Source of the DNA: Anaerolineales bacterium
GTDB lineage: Bacteria; Chloroflexota; Anaerolineae; Anaerolineales; Villigracilaceae
DNA length: 64,000 nt
NCBI GenBank assembly: GCA_023382575.1
Contig: JAHDWC010000001.1
Location: forward strand, 5,173-69,172
Direction of reading: 5' to 3'
Numbering within the stretch: the stretch's first letter is position 1; each line of letters starts with the position of its first letter. A model generated the notes under the pieces. The model worked only from the letters and a program-made list of their open reading frames with translations, did not search any database and was not told where the DNA came from. The translations under genes were made by a program, and so were the position numbers. Below, piece by piece: positions 1 to 9,400 of the stretch.

Positions 1-594
1 CAAATCCATAAAGAGATTAAAGAAGCCACTCGTGAAGAACAAAAAGGACCTCAACCAAGTTGGCCGCGCGTGATGGCGTCATTAATAAGAAGAACAACAG
101 CCCATATCACCACTTTTGATATCTTTAGAATAATCGCTTGGCTTTGGATCTGGGTTCTCGCTTATTTATTAGTTATCCCGTCTTTACAATGGTCGCAAAT
201 GACGGAAAAGAACATTCTTCAAACCGTCATTCTCTACGCCATAGGAAGCCTTATCCTTCCCCTGATTATTGGCGCAATGACTCGTGTGGGTCGAAACGAG
301 TTTTGGAAAGACAAAAAATTCTCCCATTCCCTTATCCTTCACCTTTATGCATATCTAGGATCTTATACAGGTTTCCATGTAGGATACTTCATAGCGATTC
401 TGTTTACCTCTGTTCAAAATCTATTGGAAGTAGAGCCTGCCGCCTGGATTGAATTTCTAAAGTTACTGTTCCCAATCGTCATTGGGTACTCTGGCGCTCA
501 ACTTATTCCTTATAATCTTTGGCTGGCATATGGACGTCTCACTCTCCGGGATGGACGTGTCCTTTTCGTTTTTATACTTTTAGGTCCACTTTAG
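1..594 (+). CDS. Partial polytopic membrane protein, unknown family, ends at an in-frame amber codon
   Basis: The reading frame is open from the first base of the window, so the true start lies upstream. The visible part starts with a charged, Lys/Glu-rich stretch and then has about four hydrophobic segments, around coding positions 120-180, 220-290, 330-420 and 470-590, so it is an inner-membrane protein. I recognise no family. The DNA is more AT-rich than the genes that follow. The frame stops at a TAG (592-594), but the same frame stays open for 43 more codons that look like a normal C-terminus, so this TAG may be a nonsense mutation. Coding is likely; function is unknown. Confidence 0.55.
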   Translation, partial: QIHKEIKEATREEQKGPQPSWPRVMASLIRRTTAHITTFDIFRIIAWLWIWVLAYLLVIPSLQWSQMTEKNILQTVILYAIGSLILPLIIGAMTRVGRNEFWKDKKFSHSLILHLYAYLGSYTGFHVGYFIAILFTSVQNLLEVEPAAWIEFLKLLFPIVIGYSGAQLIPYNLWLAYGRLTLRDGRVLFVFILLGPL

Positions 595-726
595 GCATAT
601 TTTTTCCTTGAGTTTTACAAAATTCTCATATCTTCTCTTATAGGTGCCATCATAATCCTTACGGCCATCACTCTTGTTTTGGCATATGAGGCACGCAAAA
701 CGCAGAAAAACAAGTCACTAGATTAA
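595..726 (+). pseudogene. In-frame C-terminal remnant of the preceding membrane protein beyond the TAG
   Basis: Directly after the TAG the same frame runs for 43 codons to a TAA at 724-726. It encodes one clean transmembrane helix rich in Ile/Leu/Thr, followed by a basic tail (Arg-Lys-Thr-Gln-Lys-Asn-Lys). That is the usual end of a polytopic membrane protein with a cytoplasmic C-terminus. I infer that the intact ancestral gene ended at 726 and that one base change created the TAG. Suppression or a sequencing error could also explain it. Confidence 0.5.
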
Positions 727-733
727 AAAACCA

Positions 734-755
734 CACGCCGGAATAAACCGGCGTG
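734..755 (-). terminator. Intrinsic terminator of the HD-GYP cassette
   Basis: The arms CACGCCGG and CCGGCGTG form an 8-bp GC-rich stem with an AATAAA loop. On the minus strand the stem is followed by a T-run (complement of the A-run at 725-730), so it ends transcription from the minus-strand gene that stops at 821. Confidence 0.7.
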
Positions 756-776
756 CGCCCCATAATTGCCCCTACC

Positions 777-808
777 TGCGCCAGTTTTCCCCTCCCGCCA
801 CTGGCGCA
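777..808. terminator. Second hairpin between the gene ends
   Basis: A perfect 9-bp stem (TGCGCCAGT with ACTGGCGCA) encloses a 14-nt pyrimidine-rich loop. It lacks an adjacent T-run and lies just downstream of the HD-GYP stop, so it may stabilise the 3' end or assist the terminator at 734-755. Confidence 0.4.
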
Positions 809-820
809 CCAGATATCAAG

Positions 821-1864
821 TTAAGTTTCTTCCAAGATCATATCGATAAAGACCGGCGCAATAGACGGGTCGAAATGCCGCCCAGCTTGATGCAGAATAT
901 ACGCCAACGCATCAGCCCGTGACCAGGCACGACGATAAGGCCGGTCGGAGGTCAACGCATCGTACACATCGACGAAGGAAAAGAGGCGTGCAAACAAGGG
1001 AATATCCTCGCCTGACAACCCATCCGGGTATCCGCTTCCATCCCACTTTTCGTGATGCGAGCGCGGGATGACCAGCGCCCGTTCGAGCTGCGGCATCATC
1101 ACATTCAAGAGGTTCACAGCAATCAAGGGATGCTTGTGCATCACACCCCATTCCTCTTTGGTGAGCGTTCCCTCCTTAAGGAGGATGCGATCTGGAATGG
1201 CGATCTTGCCAATATCGTGTAATTCGCCTCCGCGGCGGATGTGGATCATGTCATGGTCTGGCACGCCCAGTCGGCGGGCAAGTTGCATGGTCATCGCCAC
1301 CACGCGGCGGGTATGGTCTTCTGTTTCAAAGTCACGCAGATACAAGGCACGTGACCAGCCTTCGATCATCTTTTCAATGGAGAATGGAACGTTGGCTATT
1401 GTGTTCGAAAATGTCCGATATGCACCTACATTCCAAATGAACAGGATCAAATTTCGATCCATGCTCGAGAGCAGACGGAACTCGTACCACGCCGCTCCCT
1501 TTTTGGGAAGCGAAATCATCGTTTCAAAGACAGAGAAGCGGCTTCCCAAAAGTACCTGATTGATGGCATGTTCGTACTTCGGACGCGCGCGCAGCGGAAC
1601 CATCTCGCGGACTTTCAGGCTGGAGGGCTTGAACAGGCTCAACCCTTTGCCATTCCGTGCTTTGAAGGTCAACACCCGCCCCTGCGGATCCATGACGAAC
1701 AGCAGGTCATCTACCTCATCCAACATGTCTGCCAAACTCAGGTTGAAGACTGGAAGACTGGCAGCCGAGGAAAAAGAGACCTGGAACCGCATGTCACCTT
1801 GCACCCCCATGCCTTCCGAGCCACGCGCGTCCATGGGAAAGGAATCCGGAGAGAAAAGTTGCAT
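821..1864 (-). CDS. PAS-like sensor with HD-GYP phosphodiesterase domain
   Basis: This 347-residue protein probably hydrolyses cyclic di-GMP. The N-terminal half (about residues 40-155) has a PAS-like pattern: a short LFVMDPQGRVLTF strand, helices and a WYEFRLL strand. The C-terminal half is a complete HD-GYP domain, with the HD pair in ELHDIGK near residue 216, HHEKWDGSGYP near 270-280 and the VDVYDALTSDRPYR helix near 298-310. It has no transmembrane segment, so it acts in the cytoplasm. The ATG at 1864 is preferred over an in-frame TTG at 1873. The gene is the last of a four-gene cassette, 12 nt after the small protein gene, which suggests that those proteins supply or modulate its signal. 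The family assignment is firm; the signal is unknown. Confidence 0.9.
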   Translation of the reverse strand: MQLFSPDSFPMDARGSEGMGVQGDMRFQVSFSSAASLPVFNLSLADMLDEVDDLLFVMDPQGRVLTFKARNGKGLSLFKPSSLKVREMVPLRARPKYEHAINQVLLGSRFSVFETMISLPKKGAAWYEFRLLSSMDRNLILFIWNVGAYRTFSNTIANVPFSIEKMIEGWSRALYLRDFETEDHTRRVVAMTMQLARRLGVPDHDMIHIRRGGELHDIGKIAIPDRILLKEGTLTKEEWGVMHKHPLIAVNLLNVMMPQLERALVIPRSHHEKWDGSGYPDGLSGEDIPLFARLFSFVDVYDALTSDRPYRRAWSRADALAYILHQAGRHFDPSIAPVFIDMILEET

Positions 1865-1876
1865 TTCGTCCAAAGA

Positions 1877-2146
1877 TCAACCAGCGAGCGACTGGTAGAC
1901 CTGCCTTGCCAAGTCTGAAAGGGATTCGGCACGGATGGAAGCGATCAACTCGCGCTCCTCACGCGTCAGGGAAAAGGTCTCGCCCAAATATCCTTTCTGA
2001 AGCGCCTCATGCGGATTGGTCAACAACATGTCGCAGAACTGGCGGCTGACGACCGCAGCGGCAAAGACGCGGCTCAACCCGTTCGGGGCAGTGACTGGCG
2101 CAACCTTAACCTGTAATTTGGTTTGATAAGTAAAAGAAGAAATCAT
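1877..2146 (-). CDS. Small 89-residue protein of a DUF5317/HD-GYP cassette
   Basis: The start codon overlaps the stop of the DUF5317 gene (ATGA), so the two are translationally coupled. The N-terminus is polar. From residue 35 there is a helical stretch with the pattern FCDMLLTNPHEAL, KGYLGETFSLT, then EERELIASIRA. That layout, a catabolic-looking 'L..P..A...GY.GE.F.LT.EE' block, resembles short Os1348/NHLP-clan proteins (RiPP leader-like), but this is my recollection of the pattern and not a demonstrated match. No signal peptide or membrane segment is visible. It is probably an adaptor or signalling peptide for the adjacent HD-GYP protein; that function is inference. Confidence 0.7.
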   Translation of the reverse strand: MISSFTYQTKLQVKVAPVTAPNGLSRVFAAAVVSRQFCDMLLTNPHEALQKGYLGETFSLTREERELIASIRAESLSDLARQVYQSLAG

Positions 2147-2712
2147 GTCGTTATCCTTTGGGTGGGCTGGTAAGCAAGGAGCCAGAAGACGCCAATGGCT
2201 AGAAAAACGTCACCGAGGCTGAATGCCACCTGATACGGGAACCAAGCTGGGGGCAGGAAGCGATCCGCAAACCATTCAAAGCGGGTACTCTCCGGGGTCA
2301 GAAGAACATCCTTCGTGCCAAAACGTTCGCCAATCGGGATGTCTACGAGAACTTCCTCAGAGACTAGTCGTCCTGCCGTCTGCGGGCTGATGGGCATGAA
2401 ACCGCCATTCGCCGCCATAACCGTGAAGTTGAGCGCTGCACCGATGAACAGGACAAACATCCCGGGAAGTTTTCGATTGAGCCAGGCAAATCCCAACAAG
2501 AGGAGTTGTGAAATTGTCAGGAAAACCGCTGACCATGAGTCAGAAACCTGCTGCCGAATGCCGGGAAGATAAAGGATCGCGAACTGCGGCAGGAAGGCAA
2601 GAAAAACCAGCCAGAGGAACTGCAAGTTGGGCGGCTGATAGGGTTGCCCATTCCACCGCGCCGCACCCATTCCGACGAGAAGCCCAGCCAGAACGGCGAC
2701 CAGCAGAACCAC
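2143..2712 (-). CDS. DUF5317 integral membrane protein
   Basis: The 189-residue protein has about five hydrophobic helices: residues 1-17, 30-50, 62-80, 85-105 and a C-terminal one at 160-180. The central sequence NFTVMAANGGFMPIS is the hallmark I associate with DUF5317 proteins of Chloroflexota and Firmicutes. Between the helices lies a soluble loop (about 108-150) that could sense a ligand outside the membrane. The GTG start at 2712 overlaps the TAG of the upstream 47-codon gene by one base, and the gene's stop overlaps the next start (ATGA). The whole cassette is therefore one transcript. Biochemical function is not known for the family. Confidence 0.8.
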   Translation of the reverse strand: MVLLVAVLAGLLVGMGAARWNGQPYQPPNLQFLWLVFLAFLPQFAILYLPGIRQQVSDSWSAVFLTISQLLLLGFAWLNRKLPGMFVLFIGAALNFTVMAANGGFMPISPQTAGRLVSEEVLVDIPIGERFGTKDVLLTPESTRFEWFADRFLPPAWFPYQVAFSLGDVFLAIGVFWLLAYQPTQRITT

Positions 2713-2855
2713 TAGCGGCTTGTCCCGCCACTATCTTCCGGAGCGCCAACGCCGAGGACCAACATGCTCAGGGAAAGCAGAACGAAGAAAAGCTGGATGT
2801 GCTGGCGATTGATCTTCGAAGCAGACAAAACGAGGAGGTTCAGTTTGTTTTTCAT
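2712..2855 (-). CDS. 47-residue single-span membrane peptide heading the DUF5317 cassette
   Basis: This short gene starts with ATG at 2855, preceded by an AGGAAG ribosome-binding site 6 nt upstream. It encodes a basic N-terminus (Lys-Asn-Lys), a polar stretch, one strong hydrophobic helix (about residues 20-37) and a short tail, Ala-Pro-Glu-Asp-Ser-Gly-Gly-Thr-Ser-Arg. The stop (TAG, 2714-2712) shares a base with the GTG of the DUF5317 gene. Good translation signals and coupling argue that it is real. It could be a secreted or anchored peptide signal read by the DUF5317 protein, but that is inference. Confidence 0.6.
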   Translation of the reverse strand: MKNKLNLLVLSASKINRQHIQLFFVLLSLSMLVLGVGAPEDSGGTSR

Positions 2856-2940
2856 GTCAAATCTTCCTTTTCTATCTGGTTTTGTTGGCAATAGAATATC
2901 AACGCCCAGGCTTCAAAACAGGCTTCAAAAAATAAAAAAA

Positions 2941-2960
2941 ATCAGCCCCAAAAGGCTGAT
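2941..2960 (-). terminator. Intrinsic terminator of the MalT-like regulator gene
   Basis: A 7-bp stem (ATCAGCC with GGCTGAT) closes a CCAAAA loop. On the minus strand it is followed by a long T-rich run (complement of 2927-2940). It lies 28 nt after the stop at 2988. On the plus strand it is also followed by four Ts, so it may act in both directions. Confidence 0.75.
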
Positions 2961-2987
2961 TTTTGCTGTGTAGACGGATGTGTCAGG

Positions 2988-5900
2988 CTATTTTGTCAGC
3001 TGCCGATACAACTCCTCGGTTTCTCTGGATGGAGGCAGATTGAACATCTGCCTCAGCTCATCGCTACATGCTTGATAATAACGGGTGATCGCCGCCCGGT
3101 CTCCCAAGCGATGAGAAACCTGCATCAAAACCCGATAGGCGGCTTCATTCCCAGGGTCGATCTCAAGAATCTTCTGGCAGGCGGCGATTGCCTTCTGGGG
3201 CTGGGCCTGTTTCAAGTACAGCTCCGCAAGGGCTAACAATGCATCCAGGTGAGCTAATCGCAAGCGTTCACGGTCTTGGGTCGTCCAATCGGCATACAAA
3301 TCATTGAGGTAGGGACCGCGCACCAAATTCACAGCTCGTTGGTAATACTCGATCTTCTCTCCGGGTTCCATCGCACTTTTCGCCCGCGAAAGAAAGGACT
3401 CAAACGCCTCGACATCATATTCATAATCCAAGCCACGATTGAACGAGTAATACACATCCTTGAATTGAATCACATCCTGTCCCACAGCGCGGCGCAAGCG
3501 ATAGACCTCATTCTTAAAGCGCAGCTTCAATTTCGATGGCTCATACAACTCTCCCCAAAGCGCCTCTCCAATCTGTTCACGAGTGAGCGGCTTGGTGGAT
3601 GCGAGGAAAAAGAAGAACAATTCCCGCACCGACTGTGTCTGCCATTCCGAAAGACTCAATGTTCTGCCATCGATACTGACCACAGCCTGACCAAACGCCT
3701 GAATGGACAGCCGCGGCATGGGACTTGAAATCACACGCACCTGCCGCCTCAATTGCCGACGGATAGCGGGGATGTTGTTCCCAAAGCGTTCTGCCTGTGA
3801 GAACAGATCGCGGATCGCGCGCCCGATCCCGGAGATGGATTGCAGCCCAGTCAGCCACTCACGCGCCTGATAAACAGCCACCAAGGCCGGATGCATGACC
3901 TTTCCACGCCCCGCAGTAAGTTCACTCAAAACTTGTAACGCCGCTCCAGAATCACCGGACTGAAAATAAACCGCCGCACGCCAGATCCGCGCCACCCAGA
4001 CTTCTGCAACCCGGCCATCTTCGGAAAAATTCTTTTCCGCTTCATCAAAGTACATGGCTGCATCATTTAGATTTCCATCCAACAGGGAAAGCCGACCCTG
4101 CAACAGATCGAGCAAACTTTTCTCGTACTTTGAGTTGCTGGAACGGATCGAGTCTTGCGCTTCTGCAATCGTTTCATTTGCAAGAGTCGAGTTCCTCTGC
4201 AAAAAAGCCAAATGGGCTCGCGCCAAGGCCAGTGAATGGATCAAAAAGCGATTATCCATACCTTGCAGAGCATGCCTGGCCTGCTCGTAATTCTGCTTCG
4301 CCATTTCGAAGTCTTCCAACTCTGCATACAGATCTCCAAACCCAATCGAGATCAACACGTTTAGGCGGGTATCATGAATACGTTGTGCACAAAGCAATCC
4401 TTCCTCATACGCCAGGGCAGATTTTTCATACTCACCCAAAAATTGATAAAACACGCCCAGATTGTTGAGCAGATTTGCCTGCCAATAGAGATTGCCATCC
4501 TGCCGCCAGAATTGTAAGGCTTGTTCATAAGCATTTTGGGCATCTTTGTAATTGCCAGTTGCGCGGTAAACCATCCCCGTATCCAATAATAATAGTGGCA
4601 GATTGGCTTTATCGTACAGGCGACAGAGTTCCAGCGCACGCTCCAATACCGGGACGGCTTGATTGGCTCGCCCAAGGCGATATAAAGCCAGCCCTTTCAG
4701 ACGCAGCGCATCCGCATGCCATAATTGCAGGTCGTCGCTGTCTTTTGTCAGCTTGATGGCTTCCTCCGCATCTCGAAGTGACGCTTCATAGTCCCCGATG
4801 AAGCGCAACGCTGAACCACGCCGAATCAACGTCAGAATCAAACCGGAGGTATCCCCATCCTCTCGGTACATCTTCTCGGCTTGTGCCAGAAATTCCAATC
4901 CTTCCTGCAGATCGCCTTTGGTGTAGGCTATCGTCCCGCGGATGGAAAGCAGCCCGGGCTTGGCACGTAACATGGATGGCGGCAACTCGTTCAGCCAGGA
5001 CTCCATGGTGAGATGCGCGCTTTGCAGCATGGATGTCCCTGCCCGTTCGATCAAACCAGCCAGCGCTTGCGCATCGCTCAACTGCACACAGATCTGATGC
5101 GCCTTGCCCCATTCACCCATCTCTTCATAAGCAAGCTGCAAACGCGAAAGGATCGGCTTGATTTCTCCCGGTCGTTCAATTTGAAAACGCTGGCGGATGA
5201 AATCCAGAAAAAGATGATGGTATCGCAGCCAACGCCCGTCTTCGCCAACAGGCAATGCAAATAAATTGTTCCGCGCGATGAAACGAATCCATTGCGACCA
5301 ATTCTGCTGCTCGGGATAGAACGGAGCCAGCACCGACTCGCACAAGTTCGCATCAAACTCCCCGAGGAGGGAGGTGCGCAAAATAAATTCTCTCAACTCT
5401 GGCGGCTGACGATCCAACACCTGTTGACCCAGATAATCGAACAGACCAGCGCCGTCTTCCAGCACAGAGAAGGAACTCTTGCGCAAAAGCCCAGCCCCGG
5501 AAAATTGCAGCCCTGTGATCCACCCTTCCGACTCTTCGATGAGTCGGCTTGCCTCTTCATCGGAAATATGTTTTCCGCTGTTCTGCAAGACCAATGCTTG
5601 AAGTTCATCCGGGCGGAAGGCAAGGTCTGAAAACCCCAAGCCGCTGACTTGTTCGCGGGCCACCAGCAAGGGCAGGTCATTCAGAATCGCCAACATACGA
5701 GAGGAAATGACCAGGTGACAGTTATCGTCCACAAGTTGGACGAAGCGGTTCACAAAGGCATGGATGGACGAGACCCCTTCAAGCAAATGGAAATCGTCCA
5801 GCACAAAGACAAAATGCTCCTTGACCTGTTCGTACAGTTCGTTCACCAGCGTCACCAGCAGACGTTCCATATCCTGCTCGAACGAAGTCATTCCGTCCAG

Positions 5901-6203
5901 CACAATATTTGACTGACTGCCAAAGCCCGGGAATCGTTCCGCAAGAGCAGCGATGAAATAAGCAGCAAAGCGCTGCGGTTCGCGATCCAACTCATCCAAC
6001 GCCAGCCAGCAACAAGGCAGGTCACTCTGAGCGACCATGTCGATCAACAAGGATGTTTTCCCGTATCCAGCCGGCGCGGAAACAAGCGTTAGTTTTTTGT
6101 CCAACGCTTCAAACAGCATGTCCAACAGCCGCTTACGAGTGACCAACTCGGAGCGACGGCGAGGCGGGATGATTTTGGTCTTGCTTACGGGGATGGGAGA
6201 CAT
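2988..6203 (-). CDS. Large MalT/AfsR-like ATP-dependent transcriptional regulator with BTAD domain
   Basis: The protein is about 1071 residues. An N-terminal STAND-type ATPase has a Walker A motif (APAGYGKTSL, about residues 43-52) and a Walker B motif (FVFVLDDFHLL, near 130). The middle is a long helical region of tetratricopeptide-like repeats (about 400-780). The C-terminus carries a winged-helix OmpR/SARP-type DNA-binding domain (about 810-900) and a bacterial transcriptional activator domain (about 910-1065). Proteins of this design integrate an inducer and ATP binding before activating promoters. An in-frame TTG (6218) adds five residues; ATG at 6203 is preferred. It is transcribed divergently from dnaE and the target genes are unknown. 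Confidence 0.9.
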   Translation of the reverse strand: MSPIPVSKTKIIPPRRRSELVTRKRLLDMLFEALDKKLTLVSAPAGYGKTSLLIDMVAQSDLPCCWLALDELDREPQRFAAYFIAALAERFPGFGSQSNIVLDGMTSFEQDMERLLVTLVNELYEQVKEHFVFVLDDFHLLEGVSSIHAFVNRFVQLVDDNCHLVISSRMLAILNDLPLLVAREQVSGLGFSDLAFRPDELQALVLQNSGKHISDEEASRLIEESEGWITGLQFSGAGLLRKSSFSVLEDGAGLFDYLGQQVLDRQPPELREFILRTSLLGEFDANLCESVLAPFYPEQQNWSQWIRFIARNNLFALPVGEDGRWLRYHHLFLDFIRQRFQIERPGEIKPILSRLQLAYEEMGEWGKAHQICVQLSDAQALAGLIERAGTSMLQSAHLTMESWLNELPPSMLRAKPGLLSIRGTIAYTKGDLQEGLEFLAQAEKMYREDGDTSGLILTLIRRGSALRFIGDYEASLRDAEEAIKLTKDSDDLQLWHADALRLKGLALYRLGRANQAVPVLERALELCRLYDKANLPLLLLDTGMVYRATGNYKDAQNAYEQALQFWRQDGNLYWQANLLNNLGVFYQFLGEYEKSALAYEEGLLCAQRIHDTRLNVLISIGFGDLYAELEDFEMAKQNYEQARHALQGMDNRFLIHSLALARAHLAFLQRNSTLANETIAEAQDSIRSSNSKYEKSLLDLLQGRLSLLDGNLNDAAMYFDEAEKNFSEDGRVAEVWVARIWRAAVYFQSGDSGAALQVLSELTAGRGKVMHPALVAVYQAREWLTGLQSISGIGRAIRDLFSQAERFGNNIPAIRRQLRRQVRVISSPMPRLSIQAFGQAVVSIDGRTLSLSEWQTQSVRELFFFFLASTKPLTREQIGEALWGELYEPSKLKLRFKNEVYRLRRAVGQDVIQFKDVYYSFNRGLDYEYDVEAFESFLSRAKSAMEPGEKIEYYQRAVNLVRGPYLNDLYADWTTQDRERLRLAHLDALLALAELYLKQAQPQKAIAACQKILEIDPGNEAAYRVLMQVSHRLGDRAAITRYYQACSDELRQMFNLPPSRETEELYRQLTK

Positions 6204-6355
6204 CAATTGCCGTGCCAATCTATTACATTAAATACCTTAACGAATTCAACTTGTTTATTTTATCTCGTTAATAACCATTTTGACTGTTGCAGAGAAATGT
6301 TATTCTTCTGAATCTATTTTTTAAGCCGCGCGTAGGGGAATAGTCTGAACATGCG

Positions 6356-6364
6356 TGCTATAAT
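6356..6364 (+). promoter_or_regulatory. Extended -10 promoter of dnaE
   Basis: TGCTATAAT is a perfect extended -10 element (TGN plus TATAAT). No good -35 box is seen, as is usual for extended -10 promoters. It gives a leader of about 70 nt before the dnaE start. No Shine-Dalgarno sequence is visible ahead of that start. Confidence 0.6.
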
Positions 6365-6439
6365 GCCCGAGTGGTTACGTAGTTTTTCGTGATGTAGTCA
6401 CATAGTTTCCTGCTGAACATCCCACTATCTCACTAACTC

Positions 6440-9400
6440 ATGTCCTTCGCCCACCTTCACGTTCACACCGAATACTCCATGCTCGACGGCTTCTCGAACA
6501 TCAAGAAGCTGGTCAAACGCGTCAAAGAAATGAACATGGACTCGGTCGCCATCACGGACCATGGCACGATGTTCGGCGTGATCGATTTCTACAAAGCCGC
6601 CAAAGCGGAAGGGGTCAAGCCCATTATCGGGCTTGAAGCCTACATGGCGGCGCGCGGCATGAAGGACAAGGACTCCAAGCTAGACCGTTCCTCCTTCCAT
6701 CTATTACTGCTCGCGGAAAATGACACTGGTTATCGTAACCTGTTGAAGATTGCCTCTGCCGCGCAGTTGGATGGTTTCTACTACTACCCCCGCATCGATC
6801 ATGACTTTTTAGCGGCTCACTCCGAAGGGCTGATCTGCACCTCCGGCTGTATGTCGGCGGAAATTCCGCGCGCATTGTTACAGGAAAAACCCGAAGAAGC
6901 CGTCCGCAAGTGGAATTGGTACTACGACGTGTTCGGTCCCGACCGCTTCTTCGTTGAGTTGCAGCAGCACAACATCCCTGAAATCCTAGACCTGAATCGA
7001 AAACTACTCGAACTTGGCGCGCGTTATTCGGCGCGATACATCGCCACCAATGACGTGCATTATGTCAACCAGGCAGACGCGAAATTGCAGGATGTGCTGT
7101 TGGCGATCCAGACCAACTCCACGTTGGCAGACCCAGACCGCATGCGCATGACCGATGACTCGTACTTCTTGCGCTCGCCGCTTGAGATGAGCAAACTCTT
7201 CTCCGAAGTGCCAGATGCGATTTCGAATACTTTGCTCATTGCCGAGCGCTGTAACGTGGACTTGGGCTTCAAGGGTTATCACCTGCCCGAGTTCCCCGTG
7301 CCGGAAGGTCACACCGCGGAATCATATCTGCGCTCGCTGTGCGAGGCTGGAGCGGAGATACGATATGGGGACGATTGCGACAGTCAACGGGTCCGCGAGA
7401 GGCTGAACTATGAATTAAGCGTCGTCAACAGCATGGGATTCAACGCCTACTTCCTCATCGTGTGGGATCTGTGTTCCTTCGCTCGCGAGCATGGCATTTG
7501 GTATAACGCGCGCGGTTCGGCGGCAGGCTCGATCATTGCATATACGCTTGGCATCACGATGGTGGACCCGCTCGAGCATGCGCTCATCTTTGAACGCTTC
7601 TTGAATCCGGGCCGTATCTCGATGCCCGATATCGACCTCGACTTCCGCGATGACCGCCGCCATGAGATGCTTGAATATTGCGCCCGCAAATATGGCGACG
7701 ACAAAGTGGCGCAGATCATCACCTTTGGCACCATGGGCACCAAAGCCGCCATCCGTGATGTGGCGCGCGTAATGGAAATCCCGCTGCCCGAAGTGGACAA
7801 GGTTGCCAAACTTGTCCCATTCTCAGCAGGTGGCACGACCGTCGCCGAGGCGAAAGAGGTCAAGGAATTCAAGCAGATCTACGACACCGATCCGAAGATG
7901 CGCGAGGTGATCGACATTGCCGAACGCATGGAAGGCACTGTCCGCAATGCAGGCACACACGCCGCCGGTGTGGTGATTTCCGACAAACCCATCATCGAAT
8001 ACCTGCCGCTTCACCGCCCGACCTCGAACTCGGAAGACACACCCATCAAGTCGGTGACACAGTTCGAAATGGGCATCCTCGACTCGCTTGGCATGTTGAA
8101 GGTGGACTTCCTTGGACTCATCACATTGACCGTGATGGCGCGTGCCTGTGACTTGATCTACAAACGACATGGAATCAAATTTGACCTGACCAACATCCCC
8201 ATTGATGATCCGAAATCCTTCGAGTTGATGGGTGCAGGTCAAACCGCTGGCGTGTTCCAAGTTGAAGGCGGCGGCATGACGCGCTGGCTCGTGCAGATGA
8301 AGCCGCAGAACCTCGATAACATCATCGCGATGGTGGCGTTGTATCGTCCGGGTCCGATGGCGTTCATCCCTGATTACATAGCGCGTATGCACGGCGAAGC
8401 GGAAGTGGAATATCGTCACCCCGCCATGGAGCCGATCTTCAAAGACACCTTCGGCATTCCGGTCTATCAGGAACAACTGATGCGCGCCGCCGTGGAACTT
8501 GCCGGGTATACGCCCTCCGAGTCGGATGAACTACGTAAGGCGATTTCGAAGAAGAAAAAAGAAGACATCGAAAAGCACCGCAACAAGTTCGTCAAAGGCG
8601 CGGTGGAAAAAGGCATGGAGCAATCCACCGCCGAAGCCATCTATGCGGACTGGGAAGAATTCGCACGTTACGGTTTCAACAAATCTCACGCCGCCGATTA
8701 CGGTGTAATCGCCGTACAAACCGCATATCTCAAATCACATTACCCCGCCGAGTACATGACCGCGCTCATGTCCGCTTCGGCAAGCCAGACCGAGAAGGTG
8801 GCTTTCTACGTGGCAGATGCCCGCAGCATGGGCGTGCCCGTCCTGCAACCTGACATCAACTCATCAATGTGGGACTTCGACATTGAAGATGTCGATGGCA
8901 AACCCAATATCCGTTTTGGCATGGGTGCCATCAAGAACGTTGGCGAGAACTCGGTGCAACCCATCATCGACGAACGTGCTGCCAACGGAAAATTCACAGA
9001 CCTCAACGACTTCGCCCGCCGCGTAGACTTGCGCGCTGTTGGCAAACGCTCACTCGAAAGCCTCATCAAAGTTGGCGCAATGGACTCCTTCGGTAACCGC
9101 GCCTCGCTGCTCGCGTCACTTGACCGCATCGTTGCCATCTCCAGCAATCATTTCCGCGCCGCCGATGCGGGACAAATGAGTCTCTTCGGCGCATCCACTG
9201 GCATTGTGGAAGAGATCACTTTGCCCGAAGTCAAAGATGTGGACAAGCGCGAAATGCTCAACTGGGAGCGCGAACTGATCGGGCTTTACATCTCCGACCA
9301 CCCGCTCAACGAATACCAAGCCACGCTCGCCAAGATCGTCAGCTATTTCTCGGGGCAGCTCGGCGAATCGAGCCACGAAGAAAAAGTGCGCATGGCGGGT

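Noticed and set aside
592-594. TAG as a pyrrolysine codon
   Set aside because: Pyrrolysine is confined to a few methylamine users with pylTSBCD. No such gene is seen and the residue is in a membrane protein with no methyltransferase similarity. A nonsense mutation is more likely.
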